From the NCBI GenBank assembly GCA_027490755.1, contig JAIXXL010000008.1, forward strand, positions 75,391-139,390: 64,000 bases of DNA. Direction: 5' to 3'. A program made the translations under genes and the position numbers. Positions 46,529 to 56,925 of this stretch are shown here, piece by piece. Every line of letters starts with the position of its first letter. Position 1 is the stretch's first letter. Source of the DNA: Betaproteobacteria bacterium (GTDB lineage: Bacteria > Pseudomonadota > Gammaproteobacteria > Burkholderiales > UBA3065). Below the pieces are notes generated by a model. The model searched no databases and was not told where the DNA came from. It saw nothing but the letters and a program-made list of their open reading frames with translations.

Positions 46529-47254
46529 ATGAGCGAGAGCGAGCGGATCCTTGTAGTCGATGATGACGCGCGGTTGCGGGACCTGCTGGTGCGCTATCTG
46601 GGCGAGAACGGCTTCCGGGTGCGCAGCGCCCAGGACGCGGCGAGCATGGACATCGAGCGGCGGCGCGAGCCGGTGGACCTGATGGTGCTCGACCTGATGC
46701 TGCCCGGCGAGGACGGGCTCTCCATTTGCCGCCGACTGCGTGCCGAGAACGAGCAGCTGCCGATCATCATGCTCACCGCGCGCGGCGAGGAGGTCGACCG
46801 CATCGTCGGGCTCGAGATGGGTGCCGACGACTACCTGCCGAAGCCGTTCAACCCGCGCGAGCTGCTGGCCCGCATCCGTGCCGTGATGCGCCGGCGCAGC
46901 GGCACCCCGGGCGGTTCGGCAGCGCCCTTGCAAGGTGGCAGGGTCAGCTTCGGCCCGTTCACGCTGGACCTTGCCACGCGGCAGCTGACGCGTGACGACG
47001 AGCTGCTGCCACTCACCAGCGGCGAATTCTCGGTGCTGAAGGTCCTGGTGGAGCACGCCCGGCGTCCGCTCTCGCGCGACCAGCTCATGGAGATGGCGCG
47101 TGGCCGCGAGCACGAGGCGTTCGACCGGGCCATCGACGTGCAGATCTCGCGGCTGCGCAAGCTGATCGAGGACAGCGCGGGACAGCCGCGCTACATCCAG
47201 ACCGTGTGGGGCTTCGGCTACGTTTTCGTGCCCGACGGCGAACGCAGTGTCTGA
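46529..47254 (+). CDS. ompR: OmpR-family response regulator
   Basis: 241 residues. Receiver with acidic residues DDD at 11-13, phospho-acceptor Asp55 (VLDLMLPG), and Lys105 (DYLPKPFNPRE). The winged-helix output domain ends with RAIDVQISRLRKLIE and YIQTVWGFGYVFVPDG. Sequence blocks match OmpR (osmotic/envelope regulation) closely, so the symbol is given with some caution. ATG 46529 is the natural start. The kinase gene overlaps its end by 8 bases. Confidence 0.86.
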   Translation: MSESERILVVDDDARLRDLLVRYLGENGFRVRSAQDAASMDIERRREPVDLMVLDLMLPGEDGLSICRRLRAENEQLPIIMLTARGEEVDRIVGLEMGADDYLPKPFNPRELLARIRAVMRRRSGTPGGSAAPLQGGRVSFGPFTLDLATRQLTRDDELLPLTSGEFSVLKVLVEHARRPLSRDQLMEMARGREHEAFDRAIDVQISRLRKLIEDSAGQPRYIQTVWGFGYVFVPDGERSV

Positions 47255-48647
47255 GTCTCTGGCCGGCCACCCAGCCGGGCGCGAGCAGGCAGCGGGCAAG
47301 GCCCTGAAGCAGCTGCCGTGGTGGAGCCGCCGGCTACCCGACACCACGTTCGGGCGCAGCATGCTGCTCATCGCCGCGCTGATCGCCTTCGGCCACTACG
47401 CCTGGGTCAGCGTCACCGAGCGGATAGAGATGCCGGTGCGCGCCTACTGGGCGGCTCACGAAGCGGTCAGCATCGTCAACCTGACCCGAGCTGCCCTGCT
47501 CGCCTCTCACGCCAACCGTCGGCTCATGCTGCTCGCCGAACTGTCGCAGAGCGAGAGCATCCAGCTGTACCCGCTGGAGATGCTGCCGATGGAGGGGCAA
47601 CCGCACCTCACCCGCCTGCAGCAGGGCATCGTCGAGGAATTGCGCAAGGAACTCGGCCCGACCACGCTGGTGGGCTTCGACCGGCACAACATCAACGGGC
47701 TATGGGTCAGCTTCGACCTCGGCCCCGACCGCTACTGGCTGGTCATCCCGCGGGCCCCCACCAGCGATGACCGGTCACTGGTATGGGTCGGCTGGAGTGC
47801 GCTGGTGTTGCTGCTGTCGATCCTTGGCGCGGCGATCATCGTGCGCCGGCTCAACCAGCCGCTCGCCGACCTGGCCAGCGCAGCACAGAGGCTGGCCGCG
47901 GGCGGCCGCCCGGAACGTCTGAAGGAGCAAGGGCCGCGCGAGATCGCGACGGTGACGCATGCCTTCAACAGCATGACGCGCAACCTCGAGCGCGCCGAGA
48001 ACGACCGGGCGATGCTGCTGGCCGGGGTGTCGCACGACCTGCGGACACCGCTGACACGCCTGCGCCTGGGCGTCGAGATACTCCCCGACAACGTGGACGA
48101 TCTCTCGCGGCGAGGCATGATCGAGGACATCGACGACATCAACGCGATCATCGGCCAGTTCCTCAACTTCGTGCGCGACGAGAACAGCGAGCAGCCGACC
48201 CGGGTCGACCCCGCTGGCCTGGTGGAGAGTCTGGCCGGCCGCTATGTCGAGAAGGGGCACGAGCTGCAGACCGACACCAGCGCGTCACCCCGCAACGCGG
48301 TACTGCGTCCGCTGGCGATCCGCCGTCTGCTGCAGAACCTCATCGACAACGCGATCCGCTACGGCAAGCCACCGATCGTGGTGGTGGCGCGCGAAGATGG
48401 CGACCACCTGATGCTCGAGGTGCTGGACCGCGGCCCCGGGATCCCGCCCGACGCGGTGGAGCGCGTGCTGCAGCCGTTTACCCGGCTGGACATGGCGCGC
48501 GGTGGCGGCGGCACCGGGCTAGGTCTGGCCATCGTCGACCGCATCGTGCGGCAACACGGCGGCCTGCTGGAACTCGACCCGCGCGAGGGTGGCGGGCTAG
48601 CAGCCCGCATCCGGCTACCGCTCGACTGCCGTCGGGCCGGCAGCTAG
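47247..48647 (+). CDS. envZ: EnvZ-type sensor histidine kinase
   Basis: 466 residues. Two membrane segments (about 38-56 and 178-200) flank a periplasmic domain of about 120 residues. HAMP linker about 200-252. The dimerisation/phosphoacceptor site is His263 ([16 protein letters not shown]), the N box [16 protein letters not shown], then [10 protein letters not shown] and [13 protein letters not shown]. The GTG start at 47247 lies inside the end of ompR. Its TAG stop shares CTAG with the stop of the convergent ispF gene. Confidence 0.88.
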   Translation: MSESLAGHPAGREQAAGKALKQLPWWSRRLPDTTFGRSMLLIAALIAFGHYAWVSVTERIEMPVRAYWAAHEAVSIVNLTRAALLASHANRRLMLLAELSQSESIQLYPLEMLPMEGQPHLTRLQQGIVEELRKELGPTTLVGFDRHNINGLWVSFDLGPDRYWLVIPRAPTSDDRSLVWVGWSALVLLLSILGAAIIVRRLNQPLADLASAAQRLAAGGRPERLKEQGPREIATVTHAFNSMTRNLERAENDRAMLLAGVSHDLRTPLTRLRLGVEILPDNVDDLSRRGMIEDIDDINAIIGQFLNFVRDENSEQPTRVDPAGLVESLAGRYVEKGHELQTDTSASPRNAVLRPLAIRRLLQNLIDNAIRYGKPPIVVVAREDGDHLMLEVLDRGPGIPPDAVERVLQPFTRLDMARGGGGTGLGLAIVDRIVRQHGGLLELDPREGGGLAARIRLPLDCRRAGS

Positions 48648-49120
48648 GCCGGCAGCAAGAGGCAGACGGCCTCGCAGGCGATGCCCTCGCCGCGGCCGGT
48701 GAAGCCCAATCTTTCGGTGGTGGTGGCTTTGACGTTGACCTGCCCTGGCGTGACGGCGAGGTCGGCAGCGATGTTCTGCACCATCGCCGCGATATGCGGC
48801 GCCAGGCGCGGCGCCTGCGCGATCACCGTGACGTCGACATTGCCGACCTGCCAACCGGCCGCCGCCACACGCGCCACCACCTCGCGCAGCAGCACCCGGC
48901 TGTCGGCACCGGCGAAAGCCGGGTCGGTGTCGGGGAAGTGCCGGCCGATATCGCCAAGTGCAGCGGCGCCCAGCAGCGCGTCCGCCAGCGCGTGGAGCAC
49001 GACATCGGCATCTGAGTGGCCGAGCAGTCCACGTTCGTAGGGGATGTTGACGCCGCCGAGGATAAGCGCCCGACCACTGGCGAAGGCGTGGACGTCGAAA
49101 CCGTGCCCGATGCGCATCAT
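48644..49120 (-). CDS. ispF: 2-C-methyl-D-erythritol 2,4-cyclodiphosphate synthase
   Basis: 158 residues, fifth step of the MEP isoprenoid pathway. Metal ligands Asp9, His11 (GHGFDVHAF) and His43-equivalent region (LLGHSDADV, His35) are present; C-terminal block [17 protein letters not shown]. Its ATG overlaps the ispD stop (ATGA), so translation is coupled. It is the last gene of the fliE...ispF run. Confidence 0.96.
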   Translation of the reverse strand: MMRIGHGFDVHAFASGRALILGGVNIPYERGLLGHSDADVVLHALADALLGAAALGDIGRHFPDTDPAFAGADSRVLLREVVARVAAAGWQVGNVDVTVIAQAPRLAPHIAAMVQNIAADLAVTPGQVNVKATTTERLGFTGRGEGIACEAVCLLLPA

Positions 49121-49800
49121 GCCGCTCCCTTTTGCTGCAAGGCCGCAGCCATCTGCAGGTCCTCTGCCAAGGTCACCTTGAAATTGGCCGGCTCGCCGCG
49201 CACCAGCCGCGGCCGCAGGCCCAGCTTCTCGATCGCCGAGGCCTCGTCGGTGATGCCGAGCCGTTCGCCGGACAAGGCCTGGCGCAGCAGACCGACACGG
49301 AACATCTGCGGCGTCTGCGCGGCCCAGAGCTGTTCACGATCAACGGTGGCCGTGACACGACCATCATCGTCGCAGCGCTTGACGGTATCGGCTACCGGCA
49401 TGGCCAGCAGACCGCCCACCGGGTCATCCCCGACCTCGTCGATCAGACGCGCCAGAGCCACTGCGGAGAGGCCTGGGCGTGCGGCATCGTGCACTAGAAC
49501 CCAATCCTCCGCGCGAGCGTCGAGCTGCTCGACACCGGCAGCGACGCTGTCGGCGCGGGTGGCGCCGCCTACCCCAGCGAAGCGCACACGCGCATCGAAG
49601 CGTCCTTGCGCTGGCCGCCGCAGATCATCAGGCGAGACCACGACGACCACGGCGGCAAGGCGTGGCTCGGCCAGCAGCGCGTCGATGGTCCGGTGGAGCA
49701 TGCTGTCGCCACCCAGATCCAGATACTGCTTGGGCACCGGGGCGCCTAGCCGGGTACCGCCGCCCGCGGCAGGCACCACCGCGTGATAGCGCTCAGACAT
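49117..49800 (-). CDS. ispD: 2-C-methyl-D-erythritol 4-phosphate cytidylyltransferase
   Basis: 227 residues, third step of the MEP pathway (MEP + CTP). The CTP-binding N-terminus is [31 protein letters not shown] and [20 protein letters not shown] are family blocks. It begins 8 bases inside the end of fliJ, so it is almost certainly transcribed with the flagellar genes, perhaps in addition to its own promoter. Confidence 0.95.
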   Translation of the reverse strand: MSERYHAVVPAAGGGTRLGAPVPKQYLDLGGDSMLHRTIDALLAEPRLAAVVVVVSPDDLRRPAQGRFDARVRFAGVGGATRADSVAAGVEQLDARAEDWVLVHDAARPGLSAVALARLIDEVGDDPVGGLLAMPVADTVKRCDDDGRVTATVDREQLWAAQTPQMFRVGLLRQALSGERLGITDEASAIEKLGLRPRLVRGEPANFKVTLAEDLQMAAALQQKGAA

Positions 49801-50236
49801 CGCCGTCGCGCCGCCGGTTGGCCCACTCGTCGGTCAGGCGCTGCTCCTGACGCCGGTCGCGCACGGCGAGGCGGTCGACATGCCTCTGCTCAAGCACCCC
49901 GTAGGTCTTGAGTTCCCGTGTGCGCTCGTTCCAGTCGGCGACCCTCAGTTGCCAAGTGGCCTCCAGCCGCTCGATCTCTAGCTTTTGCTGCTCCAGCGCC
50001 TGGTCGATGCGCGCGATGAAGGCCAGCGTGTCGCGCATGCGAGAGGCATCGAGACCGACCCCGGCCGCGCCGATCAGCTGCTGCGCGTACTGCCCGCGGT
50101 AGTCGCGCAGCACATCGGATTTCTGCCGGCCTTCGGCCAGACGTGCCGCGGCCAGCGCCACCATGCGGCCGGCCTCTTCCTCGCGGAATCGAGCCAGTTC
50201 CTGGACAGCGCTGAGGGGGAAGGTGCGACCCGCCAT
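49793..50236 (-). CDS. fliJ: flagellar export chaperone FliJ
   Basis: 147 residues, almost wholly predicted coiled coil (ELARFREEEAGRMVALAAARL, then LEQQKLEIERLEATWQLR), matching the stalk-like FliJ that links the FliI ATPase ring to the FlhA gate. Sequence conservation is low in this family, so position after fliI (5 bases) is part of the evidence. Confidence 0.87.
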   Translation of the reverse strand: MAGRTFPLSAVQELARFREEEAGRMVALAAARLAEGRQKSDVLRDYRGQYAQQLIGAAGVGLDASRMRDTLAFIARIDQALEQQKLEIERLEATWQLRVADWNERTRELKTYGVLEQRHVDRLAVRDRRQEQRLTDEWANRRRDGDV

Positions 50237-50241
50237 AAGCG

Positions 50242-51633
50242 TCAGGGCAACAGTTTCTCAAGCGCCGCGCGACAGTCGGCGATGGGTGCCGACTCGTGCA
50301 TCCCCTGCAGCAGGAACTGCTCCATCGCCGGGTAGAGGCGCACCGCCTCGTCGAGCGTGCGGTCGTTGCCAGGCACGTACGCGCCGATCGAGATGAGGTC
50401 GCGCGAGCGCTGGTAACGCGTGTAGAGGGCGCGGAAACGGCGCGCCCTCTCCAGCTCGCGGGTGTCGACGATGTCCGGCATGACGCGGCTGATCGAGGTC
50501 TCGATATCGATGGCCGGGTAGTGCCCGGAATCGGCCAGCGACCGCGACAGCGTGATGTGGCCGTCGAGGATGGCGCGCGCAGCATCGGCGACCGGGTCCT
50601 GCAGATCATCGCCCTCGGCCAGCACGGTGTAGAAGGCGGTGATCGAACCGCGGCCACCAAAGCCGTTGCCGGCGCGCTCCACCAGTTGCGGCAGGCGGGC
50701 GAACACCGAGGGTGGGTAGCCGCGGGTCGCCGGCGGCTCGCCGATGGCCAGCGCGATCTCGCGGTTGGCCTGTGCGTAACGCGTCAGTGAATCCATGATC
50801 AGCAGCACATGACGACCCTGGTCACGGAAGTACTCGGCCACGGTGTGCGCGTAGGAGGCGCCGTGCATGCGCAGCAGCGGGCTCACATCGGCCGGCGCGG
50901 CGACCACAACGGCGCGGCGCAGAACTTCCTTGCCGAGGATGTTCTCGATGAAGTCCTTCACCTCGCGGCCGCGCTCGCCGATCAGCCCGACGACCACCAC
51001 ATCCGCGTCGGTGTAGCGCGCCATCATGCCGAGTGTCACGCTCTTGCCCACACCGCTGCCGGCGAACAGGCCGATCCGCTGACCACGGCCGATGGTCAGC
51101 AGCGTGTTGATGGAGCGCACGCCTACGTCCAGCGTATGGTCGATCGGGTCGCGGTCGAGCGGGTTGACGGGCCGGCCCTGCAGCGGCACCTGGCGCAGCT
51201 CGCCGAGCGGTGGCCCGTTGTCTAGAGGACGGCCGTGACCGTCGATGACGCGACCGAGCAAGGCGTCGCCGACACCGACCTGACGCATGCGGTCGACGGC
51301 ACGACGGCGGGGGTACCAAGGCTCCCCAAGGCGTGGGGGCGTCGCCATCGCGGTCTCGACGGGATAGACACGCGCACCGGGCTCGAGGCCGTTGACTTCG
51401 CTGGTGGGCATGAGGAACTGGCGGCCGCCGATGAATCCGACCACCTCGGCCTCGACCCGGTCACCGCCGCGCCCGACCTCGACCAGGCACATCGAACCGA
51501 CCGGCACCCGCAAACCAGCGGTCTCGAGCACCAGCCCAGCGACGCGGGTCAGACGCCCGGCGCACACCGGCCCGGGGGCGCGATTGACCGCCTGGGCACA
51601 ATCGTCAAGCAGTCGCTGAGTCCGCTCCAGCAT
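50242..51633 (-). CDS. fliI: flagellum-specific export ATPase FliI
   Basis: 463 residues, homologous to F1-ATPase beta subunit. P-loop AGSGVGKS (about 191-198), Walker B in [15 protein letters not shown], the [12 protein letters not shown] block and [19 protein letters not shown]. It energises export of flagellar proteins. ATG 51633 overlaps the fliH stop (TGATG). Confidence 0.95.
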   Translation of the reverse strand: MLERTQRLLDDCAQAVNRAPGPVCAGRLTRVAGLVLETAGLRVPVGSMCLVEVGRGGDRVEAEVVGFIGGRQFLMPTSEVNGLEPGARVYPVETAMATPPRLGEPWYPRRRAVDRMRQVGVGDALLGRVIDGHGRPLDNGPPLGELRQVPLQGRPVNPLDRDPIDHTLDVGVRSINTLLTIGRGQRIGLFAGSGVGKSVTLGMMARYTDADVVVVGLIGERGREVKDFIENILGKEVLRRAVVVAAPADVSPLLRMHGASYAHTVAEYFRDQGRHVLLIMDSLTRYAQANREIALAIGEPPATRGYPPSVFARLPQLVERAGNGFGGRGSITAFYTVLAEGDDLQDPVADAARAILDGHITLSRSLADSGHYPAIDIETSISRVMPDIVDTRELERARRFRALYTRYQRSRDLISIGAYVPGNDRTLDEAVRLYPAMEQFLLQGMHESAPIADCRAALEKLLP

Positions 51634-52331
51634 CAAGCGCCACGTTCGGACGCGTCCTGCCAGGCGTCGGTGCGACCGATCGCCTGCAGGACCCTGCCCC
51701 AGCGGTCCTTCAATTCGGACTCGACAACACTGTCACCCAGTTCGATGCGACACGAACCGCGGGCCATGCCGGGGTCGGGGATGAGTTGCCATGCGCTGTT
51801 CATGCCAGCCTCTTCACGCATCCAGGCGATGTCTTCCGGGTGCAGGTGGATGTTGGGGGACTCGGTACCGCCGGGCATGACGGCCAGTGCCTCGCGCACC
51901 ACGCCCATCAGGGATTCGGGCTGCAGCTTGAGCTCGGCCCGGATCACCTCGCGGGTCATGGCGATGACCAGGTCCAACAGGTGCGGCGCCAGCGTCGCCT
52001 CGGTATCGGCGAGCAGGCTGCTGGCCTGCTCGATGGCCTTGTTGAGGGTCGCGAGGCGGGCGCTGATCGCGGCCCGCCCCTCGTCGAGGCCGGCCTGCCA
52101 GCCCTCGCGGTAGGCGCGGTCCTGCAGCGCCTGCAGTTCGCCCGCCGTGGGCAGGGGTTCGACGTGTTTTGGGGCGGGCTGGCCGGCCAGTTGCCCGGCT
52201 GCCTGCTGGATGCGTTCCTCGAGGACCGGCAACTCCCAGCGATCGTAGGCGGTGAGGCGCTCGCGCGTGACCACCTTGACTGGGCCCGGAGCCGCCGGCA
52301 GGACCTGCGGCCGAGAGTTGTCGCCGCTCAC
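51633..52331 (-). CDS. fliH: flagellar assembly protein FliH
   Basis: 232 residues. A variable N-terminal half with Pro-rich patches, then the GxxxG-type helix region ([16 protein letters not shown]) and the C-terminal FliI-binding domain ([21 protein letters not shown], then [16 protein letters not shown]). FliH dimers regulate the FliI ATPase and tether it to the switch complex. It overlaps fliG by 4 bases (ATGA). Confidence 0.9.
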   Translation of the reverse strand: MSGDNSRPQVLPAAPGPVKVVTRERLTAYDRWELPVLEERIQQAAGQLAGQPAPKHVEPLPTAGELQALQDRAYREGWQAGLDEGRAAISARLATLNKAIEQASSLLADTEATLAPHLLDLVIAMTREVIRAELKLQPESLMGVVREALAVMPGGTESPNIHLHPEDIAWMREEAGMNSAWQLIPDPGMARGSCRIELGDSVVESELKDRWGRVLQAIGRTDAWQDASERGA

Positions 52332-53329
52332 GAGACGAGGCCCTCCTCACCCTTGCCGGCAAGCACGATGGTGCCGTCGTCGACCAGCGCCCGCACCGTC
52401 TTGAGAATCTCTTTCTGTTCGGCCTCGACCTCGGACAGCTTGACCGGACCACGCGCCTCCAGGTCTTCCCTCAGCATCTCGGCGGCACGCGCCGACATGT
52501 TGCGGAAGATCTTCTCCTTGAGCGGCTCGCTGGTGCCCTTGAGGGCAAGGATCAGCGAGTCGGACTGCACCTCGCGCATGAGTGCCTGGATCGAGCGGTC
52601 GTCCAGGTCCATCAGGTTCTCGAACAGGAACATCTGGTCCTGCACCGCCTGCGCCAGGTCGAAGTCGACCTCGCGGATGCTGTCCATGGTCGGCGCCTCG
52701 AGAGCACCCATGAAGTTCATGATCTCGGCCGCTGTCTTCACACCACCGAGGCTGCTCTTGAGCATGCGGTCGGCACCCGACAGGATGCGCGCGAGCGACT
52801 CGTTCAGCTCGCGCAGGGCCACCGGCTGCACCCCCTCCAGGGTGGCGATGCGCAGCATGGCGTCGTTGCGCAGCCGCTCGGGGAAGAGCTTGAGGACATC
52901 CGCGGCCTGGTCGTACTCCAGGTGCGCGAGGATGACGGCGACGATCTGCGGGTGCTCGTTCTTGATCAATTCGGCGATGCTGGCCGCGTCCATCCACTTC
53001 AGAGCGTCGATGCCGCTCTGGTCGGCGCCGACCAGGATGCGGTCGAGGATGGTGCCGGCCCGCTCCTCGCCGAGCGCCTTGGTGAGCACGTTACGCAGGT
53101 ACTCGTCCTGCGAGTCGTTGAGCGAGATCTTGCCGCGCACCGCGTCCTTGAGCTCCTCGACCGCCTCGTGCAACTCGTCCGGCGAGGTGGTGCCGAGGAT
53201 GGCGATGTTGGTACCGACCCGCTGCACCTCGCGCGGCATCATGTGCTGAAGCACAGCCGCGGCGAGCTCCTCTCCGATACTGGAGAGCAGGATCGCACTC
53301 TTCTTCCCGGCGAGATCCTCTTCAGCCAT
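52328..53329 (-). CDS. fliG: flagellar motor switch protein FliG
   Basis: 333 residues in three domains: N-terminal FliF-binding domain (AILLSSIGEELAAAVLQHM), middle domain with the ERLRNDAMLRIATLEGVQP region bearing EHPQ-motif ENEHPQ-like NEHPQIVAVILAHL, and the C-terminal torque domain (FLFENLMDLDDRSIQALMREV) with alternating charged residues that contact MotA. Length is standard. It overlaps fliF by 8 bases. Confidence 0.95.
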   Translation of the reverse strand: MAEEDLAGKKSAILLSSIGEELAAAVLQHMMPREVQRVGTNIAILGTTSPDELHEAVEELKDAVRGKISLNDSQDEYLRNVLTKALGEERAGTILDRILVGADQSGIDALKWMDAASIAELIKNEHPQIVAVILAHLEYDQAADVLKLFPERLRNDAMLRIATLEGVQPVALRELNESLARILSGADRMLKSSLGGVKTAAEIMNFMGALEAPTMDSIREVDFDLAQAVQDQMFLFENLMDLDDRSIQALMREVQSDSLILALKGTSEPLKEKIFRNMSARAAEMLREDLEARGPVKLSEVEAEQKEILKTVRALVDDGTIVLAGKGEEGLVS

Positions 53330-55142
53330 TGTTCATCCAGTTCCTCAAGACCTCGGCGAACAGGCGCGCATCCTTGCGGGCGATGAACTTCGCCACCTCG
53401 ATGTCGGCCTTGAAGCGCTCCTCGGACTCGGCCTGGGCGCGTGCTTCATCGCTGAGGACTACTTTACTCCCTTCCTCACCCGGCATCGCCGGCTCCGCGA
53501 TCATCCCGGGCGGCAGCGGTTGGCCATCGGCGCCGAGGATGACCATCTGGCCGCCCGCCCCGACGACGGCTCTGGCGCCCTCGGGCAGTACCCCGCCGGC
53601 CAACACCGGCGGTGGCTCCGGCAGTGTGCTGAGTTGGCGGATAGCGGGACGCAGGATGCCGAACACCAGGTAGGCGATCAGCACCGCGACGGCGACGTTG
53701 CCAAGGTTCTGACCGGCCAGCCCGAGCAACGCCTCGGGGTCCTCGAGCAAGGATTTGGGCGGGGGCGCCTCGGCCGGGCTGGTGAACGTGGCGTTGACCA
53801 CATTGAGGGTGTCGCCACGCTCCTTCGAGAAGCCCATCGCCTCACGCGAGAGGTTTGTGATCTGCTCGATCTCCTTCGGGCTCAGCGCCTTGAAACTGGG
53901 CGCGGCGCCCGGCTTGCCCTCGACCCGGCGGAAGTTGACGACCACCGCCGCAGAGACACGGCGGATGCTGCCGACCGGCGCCTTGGTGTAACGGATGGTC
54001 TTGTCGACCTCGAAGTTGACGGTCGACTCACGCTGCTGCGAGCGGACCTGCTCTCCCCCGGCGCTGGCCGCCGCAGCAAGCGCCCCACCAGCAGCCGGGG
54101 CACCGGCCTGGGGCGCGGCACCCGCGGCCGGCGGCTGCGCCGGTGCCCCGCCGGCGATAGGTGCGCCGGCCGCGCCAGGCGGCTGGTTGGAGAGCGCTCC
54201 CGGAACGCCGCCGGCGCCAGAGCCACTGCTCAAGGACTCGCTCTCCTGGCGGCTGCGTACGGCCGAGTCCTCCGGGCGCGGGTTCGGCCTGAAGGTCTCG
54301 GAGGTCTGCTCGACGGTGGCGAAGTCGACATCGGCGGCGACCTGCGCCTTGACGTTGCCGCTGCCCACCACCGGCACGACGATGGACTCGATGCGCGCCG
54401 CGATGTCGCGCTCGATCTCCTTGCGGTAGCTAATCTGGGTGGGGTCGAGCCCGACCGTGGCGGAGCCGTCGTTGCGCGCAGAAAGAACGTTGCCCGACTG
54501 GTCGACCACCGTGACCTGCTTGGGGCTGAGTCCGGTCACGCTGCTCGACACCAGGTGGACGATGCCGGCGACCTGCTCGGCGTCCAGCAGCCGCGCACGC
54601 TCAAGCTCGACCAGCACCGAGGCGCTGGGCTGCTGCGCCTCGCGCACGAAAACGCTGGGACGCGGGATGGCGAGGTGGACCCGCGCGCTGCGCACCACGC
54701 CGATCGACTCCACGGTACGCGCCAGTTCGCCCTCGAGCGCACGCTGGTAGTTCACCTGTTCGGCGAACTGGCTGATGCCCATGCGCGGGTTGTCGAGCAG
54801 TTCGAAGCCGGTGGCGCCGCCCTTGGGCAGGCCCTGCGCGGCGAGCTTGAGACGGGTGTCGTAGACCATCTCCTCCGGCACCATGATCGAAGCGCCGTTG
54901 TCGCCCATGCGGTAGGGCACGTTCAGCTGCGAGAGCTGCGCGAGGATGGCACCGCCGTCGCGCCCGTCGACGTTGGAGAAGAGCACCCGGTAGGTCGGCG
55001 TACGCGCCCACATCACAGCCGCAACGACGATGGAGATCGCGGCCGCGAGAGCGACCATGAGCCAGATCTTGCGGGTGTTGTCGAGCCGGTTGAAACCTTC
55101 GAGCAGTGCTGCCGGCGAGAACTTCTGGGCCTGTTCTGCCAT
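53322..55142 (-). CDS. fliF: flagellar MS-ring protein FliF
   Basis: 606 residues. Membrane helices at about 26-45 and 470-490 flank the periplasmic ring-building motifs (GANGAS-like NGASIMVPEEMVYDTRLKLA; INYQRALEGELARTVE-type block). Between about 295 and 360 is a low-complexity Ala/Pro/Gly stretch (PPGAAGAPIAGGAPAQPPA). The C-terminal tail ends RNWMNNG and binds FliG. It is 7 bases downstream of fliE. Confidence 0.95.
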   Translation of the reverse strand: MAEQAQKFSPAALLEGFNRLDNTRKIWLMVALAAAISIVVAAVMWARTPTYRVLFSNVDGRDGGAILAQLSQLNVPYRMGDNGASIMVPEEMVYDTRLKLAAQGLPKGGATGFELLDNPRMGISQFAEQVNYQRALEGELARTVESIGVVRSARVHLAIPRPSVFVREAQQPSASVLVELERARLLDAEQVAGIVHLVSSSVTGLSPKQVTVVDQSGNVLSARNDGSATVGLDPTQISYRKEIERDIAARIESIVVPVVGSGNVKAQVAADVDFATVEQTSETFRPNPRPEDSAVRSRQESESLSSGSGAGGVPGALSNQPPGAAGAPIAGGAPAQPPAAGAAPQAGAPAAGGALAAAASAGGEQVRSQQRESTVNFEVDKTIRYTKAPVGSIRRVSAAVVVNFRRVEGKPGAAPSFKALSPKEIEQITNLSREAMGFSKERGDTLNVVNATFTSPAEAPPPKSLLEDPEALLGLAGQNLGNVAVAVLIAYLVFGILRPAIRQLSTLPEPPPVLAGGVLPEGARAVVGAGGQMVILGADGQPLPPGMIAEPAMPGEEGSKVVLSDEARAQAESEERFKADIEVAKFIARKDARLFAEVLRNWMNNG

Positions 55143-55149
55143 GCAGTCT

Positions 55150-55470
55150 CTAAATCTGCATGTTCATGACTTCGCGATAGGCCGAGACCAGGCGCTCGCG
55201 CACCTGGACCATCATCTGAAACGACAGGCTCGCCTTGGACAGCTCGATCACCACGTCCTGCAGGGCAAGATTCGGGTCGGTGTCGAGGCGGCGCTTGAGG
55301 TCGTCTCCACGGGCCTGCTGCGCGCTGACATCGCGCAGCGCGTCGGTCAGTGCACTGGCGAAACCGGCGCCCGACGCCGACTGCGCAACGGCTGCGCTCT
55401 GCGGCGCAACCTGCGCAGCGGTGGCCCGCATCTGCGCGAGCGCGCTGTCGATACCGTTTGTGGTGTTCAT
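55150..55470 (-). CDS. fliE: flagellar hook-basal body complex protein FliE
   Basis: 106 residues from ATG 55470 (an upstream extension to 55524 is not family-like). It ends with the conserved helical stretch ASLSFQMMVQVRERLVSAYR and MNMQI. FliE joins the MS ring to the proximal rod. First gene of fliEFGHIJ; the 93-base leader has no obvious sigma-54 or sigma-28 element. Confidence 0.92.
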   Translation of the reverse strand: MNTTNGIDSALAQMRATAAQVAPQSAAVAQSASGAGFASALTDALRDVSAQQARGDDLKRRLDTDPNLALQDVVIELSKASLSFQMMVQVRERLVSAYREVMNMQI

Positions 55471-55563
55471 CGCCAGATCCCCCTTCGCCAGTATAAAGCC
55501 TGAAACGCGCGTGCGGCCGCGCAAGATGGGCGTTTTGCGGCCTTTTTTGGCGGCACGGCAGGC

Positions 55564-56925
55564 TTAGATGTCGTCGCCGACCAGACCTTCCTCGCGCCAG
55601 CGAGCCAGCTTGTGGCGCAGTGTTCGCTCGGGCATCGACAGACGCTCGGCGGCGAGGCGGCGGTTACCACCGGTGGCGGCAAGCGCGTCGAGCACCGCCT
55701 GACGCTCCAGCGAGCGCAGATCGGTCGCCGGAGCGGGCACATCGCTGTCACCGGCAGCCGCACCCCCGGGGGCCGCAACAGCCGCCAACGCCTGCTGGGT
55801 GGGCGCGACCGCCGCCGAGGGCCTGGCTGGCAACATGAGGTGCTCGGCACGCACCTCAGGACCCGGCGCGAGGATGGTGGCTCGCTGCATGACATTCGCC
55901 AGCTCGCGCACGTTGCCTGGCCAGTCGTGGGCACGCAGCGCCGCGCGGGCGCAGCCAGCCAGCGCCGCGCGGGCGTCGTGGCGGCGGAGGAACTCGGCGG
56001 CCAGCACCAGCACGTCCTCCCGGCGCTCACGCAGCGGCGGGACGGCAAGCGGGAAGACGTTCAGCCGGTAGTAAAGGTCCTCGCGGAAGCCCCCCGCCGC
56101 AACCTGAGCAGCCATGTCGCGGTTGCTGGTCGCCACCACGCGGATGTCCACCGGCACCGGGCGGGTGCCGCCGACGCGCTCGACCTCGCGCTCCTGCAGA
56201 GCCCGCAACAGCTTGGCCTGCAGCGCCATCGGCAGCTCCGAGACCTCGTCGAGCAGCAAGGTGCCACCGTGGGCCTGCTCGAACTTGCCGGCGTGGGCGC
56301 TTGCGGCGCCCGTGAACGAGCCCTTCTCGTGACCGAACAGCGTGCTCTCGAGCAGGTTGTCAGGGATCGCGGCACAGTTGATGGCGACAAAGGGTTTGCC
56401 GGCGCGCGGTGAGCGCGTGTGGATGAAGCGCGCCAGAACCTCCTTGCCGACCCCACTCTCGCCGGTCACCAGCACCGTGGCGTCGGAGGCGGCGACGCGC
56501 TCGGCGAGGGCATAGAGATCGCGGATGCCTGGGCTGGCAACAGCCCGCTGATCGTCCTCGGACAAGGTTCGTTTGAAGCGCGCCACCTCGGCCAGCAGGA
56601 CATCGATCTCGAAGGGTTTGGTCAGGTAGTGGCTGGCGCCATCACGTACTGCCTGCACGGCGCGGGCGATGTCGCCGTAGGCGGTCATCATCACCACCGG
56701 CGTCTGCGGCCACTGCCGCTTGACCTCGCCGAGCAGGGTGTAGCCGTCCATCGGCGCCATCTGGATGTCGGTCAGCACCAAGCTGACCGGCCCCGATGCG
56801 AGCACCTTGAGCGCAGCCTCGCCGTCGCCGGCTTCGACCACCTTGTAGCCCCCCGACTGCAGGGCGGCCACCAGCGCACCGCGCAGGGCGACGTCGTCCT
56901 CGACCACCAGCAGCCTGTCCATCAA
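55564..56925 (-). CDS. sigma-54-dependent response regulator, FleR/FlrC-like
   Basis: 453 residues: receiver (phospho-acceptor Asp53 in [11 protein letters not shown], Lys103), AAA+ sigma-54 activator domain (Walker A GESGVGKE 155-162; loop L1 reads GSFTGA 202-207; [13 protein letters not shown] is Walker B) and a Fis-type helix-turn-helix (about 415-447, [20 protein letters not shown]). It presumably activates middle flagellar genes. The L1 loop has Ser where GAFTGA has Ala. It overlaps its kinase by 4 bases. Confidence 0.9.
   Translation of the reverse strand: MMDRLLVVEDDVALRGALVAALQSGGYKVVEAGDGEAALKVLASGPVSLVLTDIQMAPMDGYTLLGEVKRQWPQTPVVMMTAYGDIARAVQAVRDGASHYLTKPFEIDVLLAEVARFKRTLSEDDQRAVASPGIRDLYALAERVAASDATVLVTGESGVGKEVLARFIHTRSPRAGKPFVAINCAAIPDNLLESTLFGHEKGSFTGAASAHAGKFEQAHGGTLLLDEVSELPMALQAKLLRALQEREVERVGGTRPVPVDIRVVATSNRDMAAQVAAGGFREDLYYRLNVFPLAVPPLRERREDVLVLAAEFLRRHDARAALAGCARAALRAHDWPGNVRELANVMQRATILAPGPEVRAEHLMLPARPSAAVAPTQQALAAVAAPGGAAAGDSDVPAPATDLRSLERQAVLDALAATGGNRRLAAERLSMPERTLRHKLARWREEGLVGDDI

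Noticed and set aside
55471..55563. Search for a sigma-54 promoter before fliE
   Set aside because: No GG-N10-GC pair of reasonable quality; only a TATACT-like box and G+C-rich hairpins are present.
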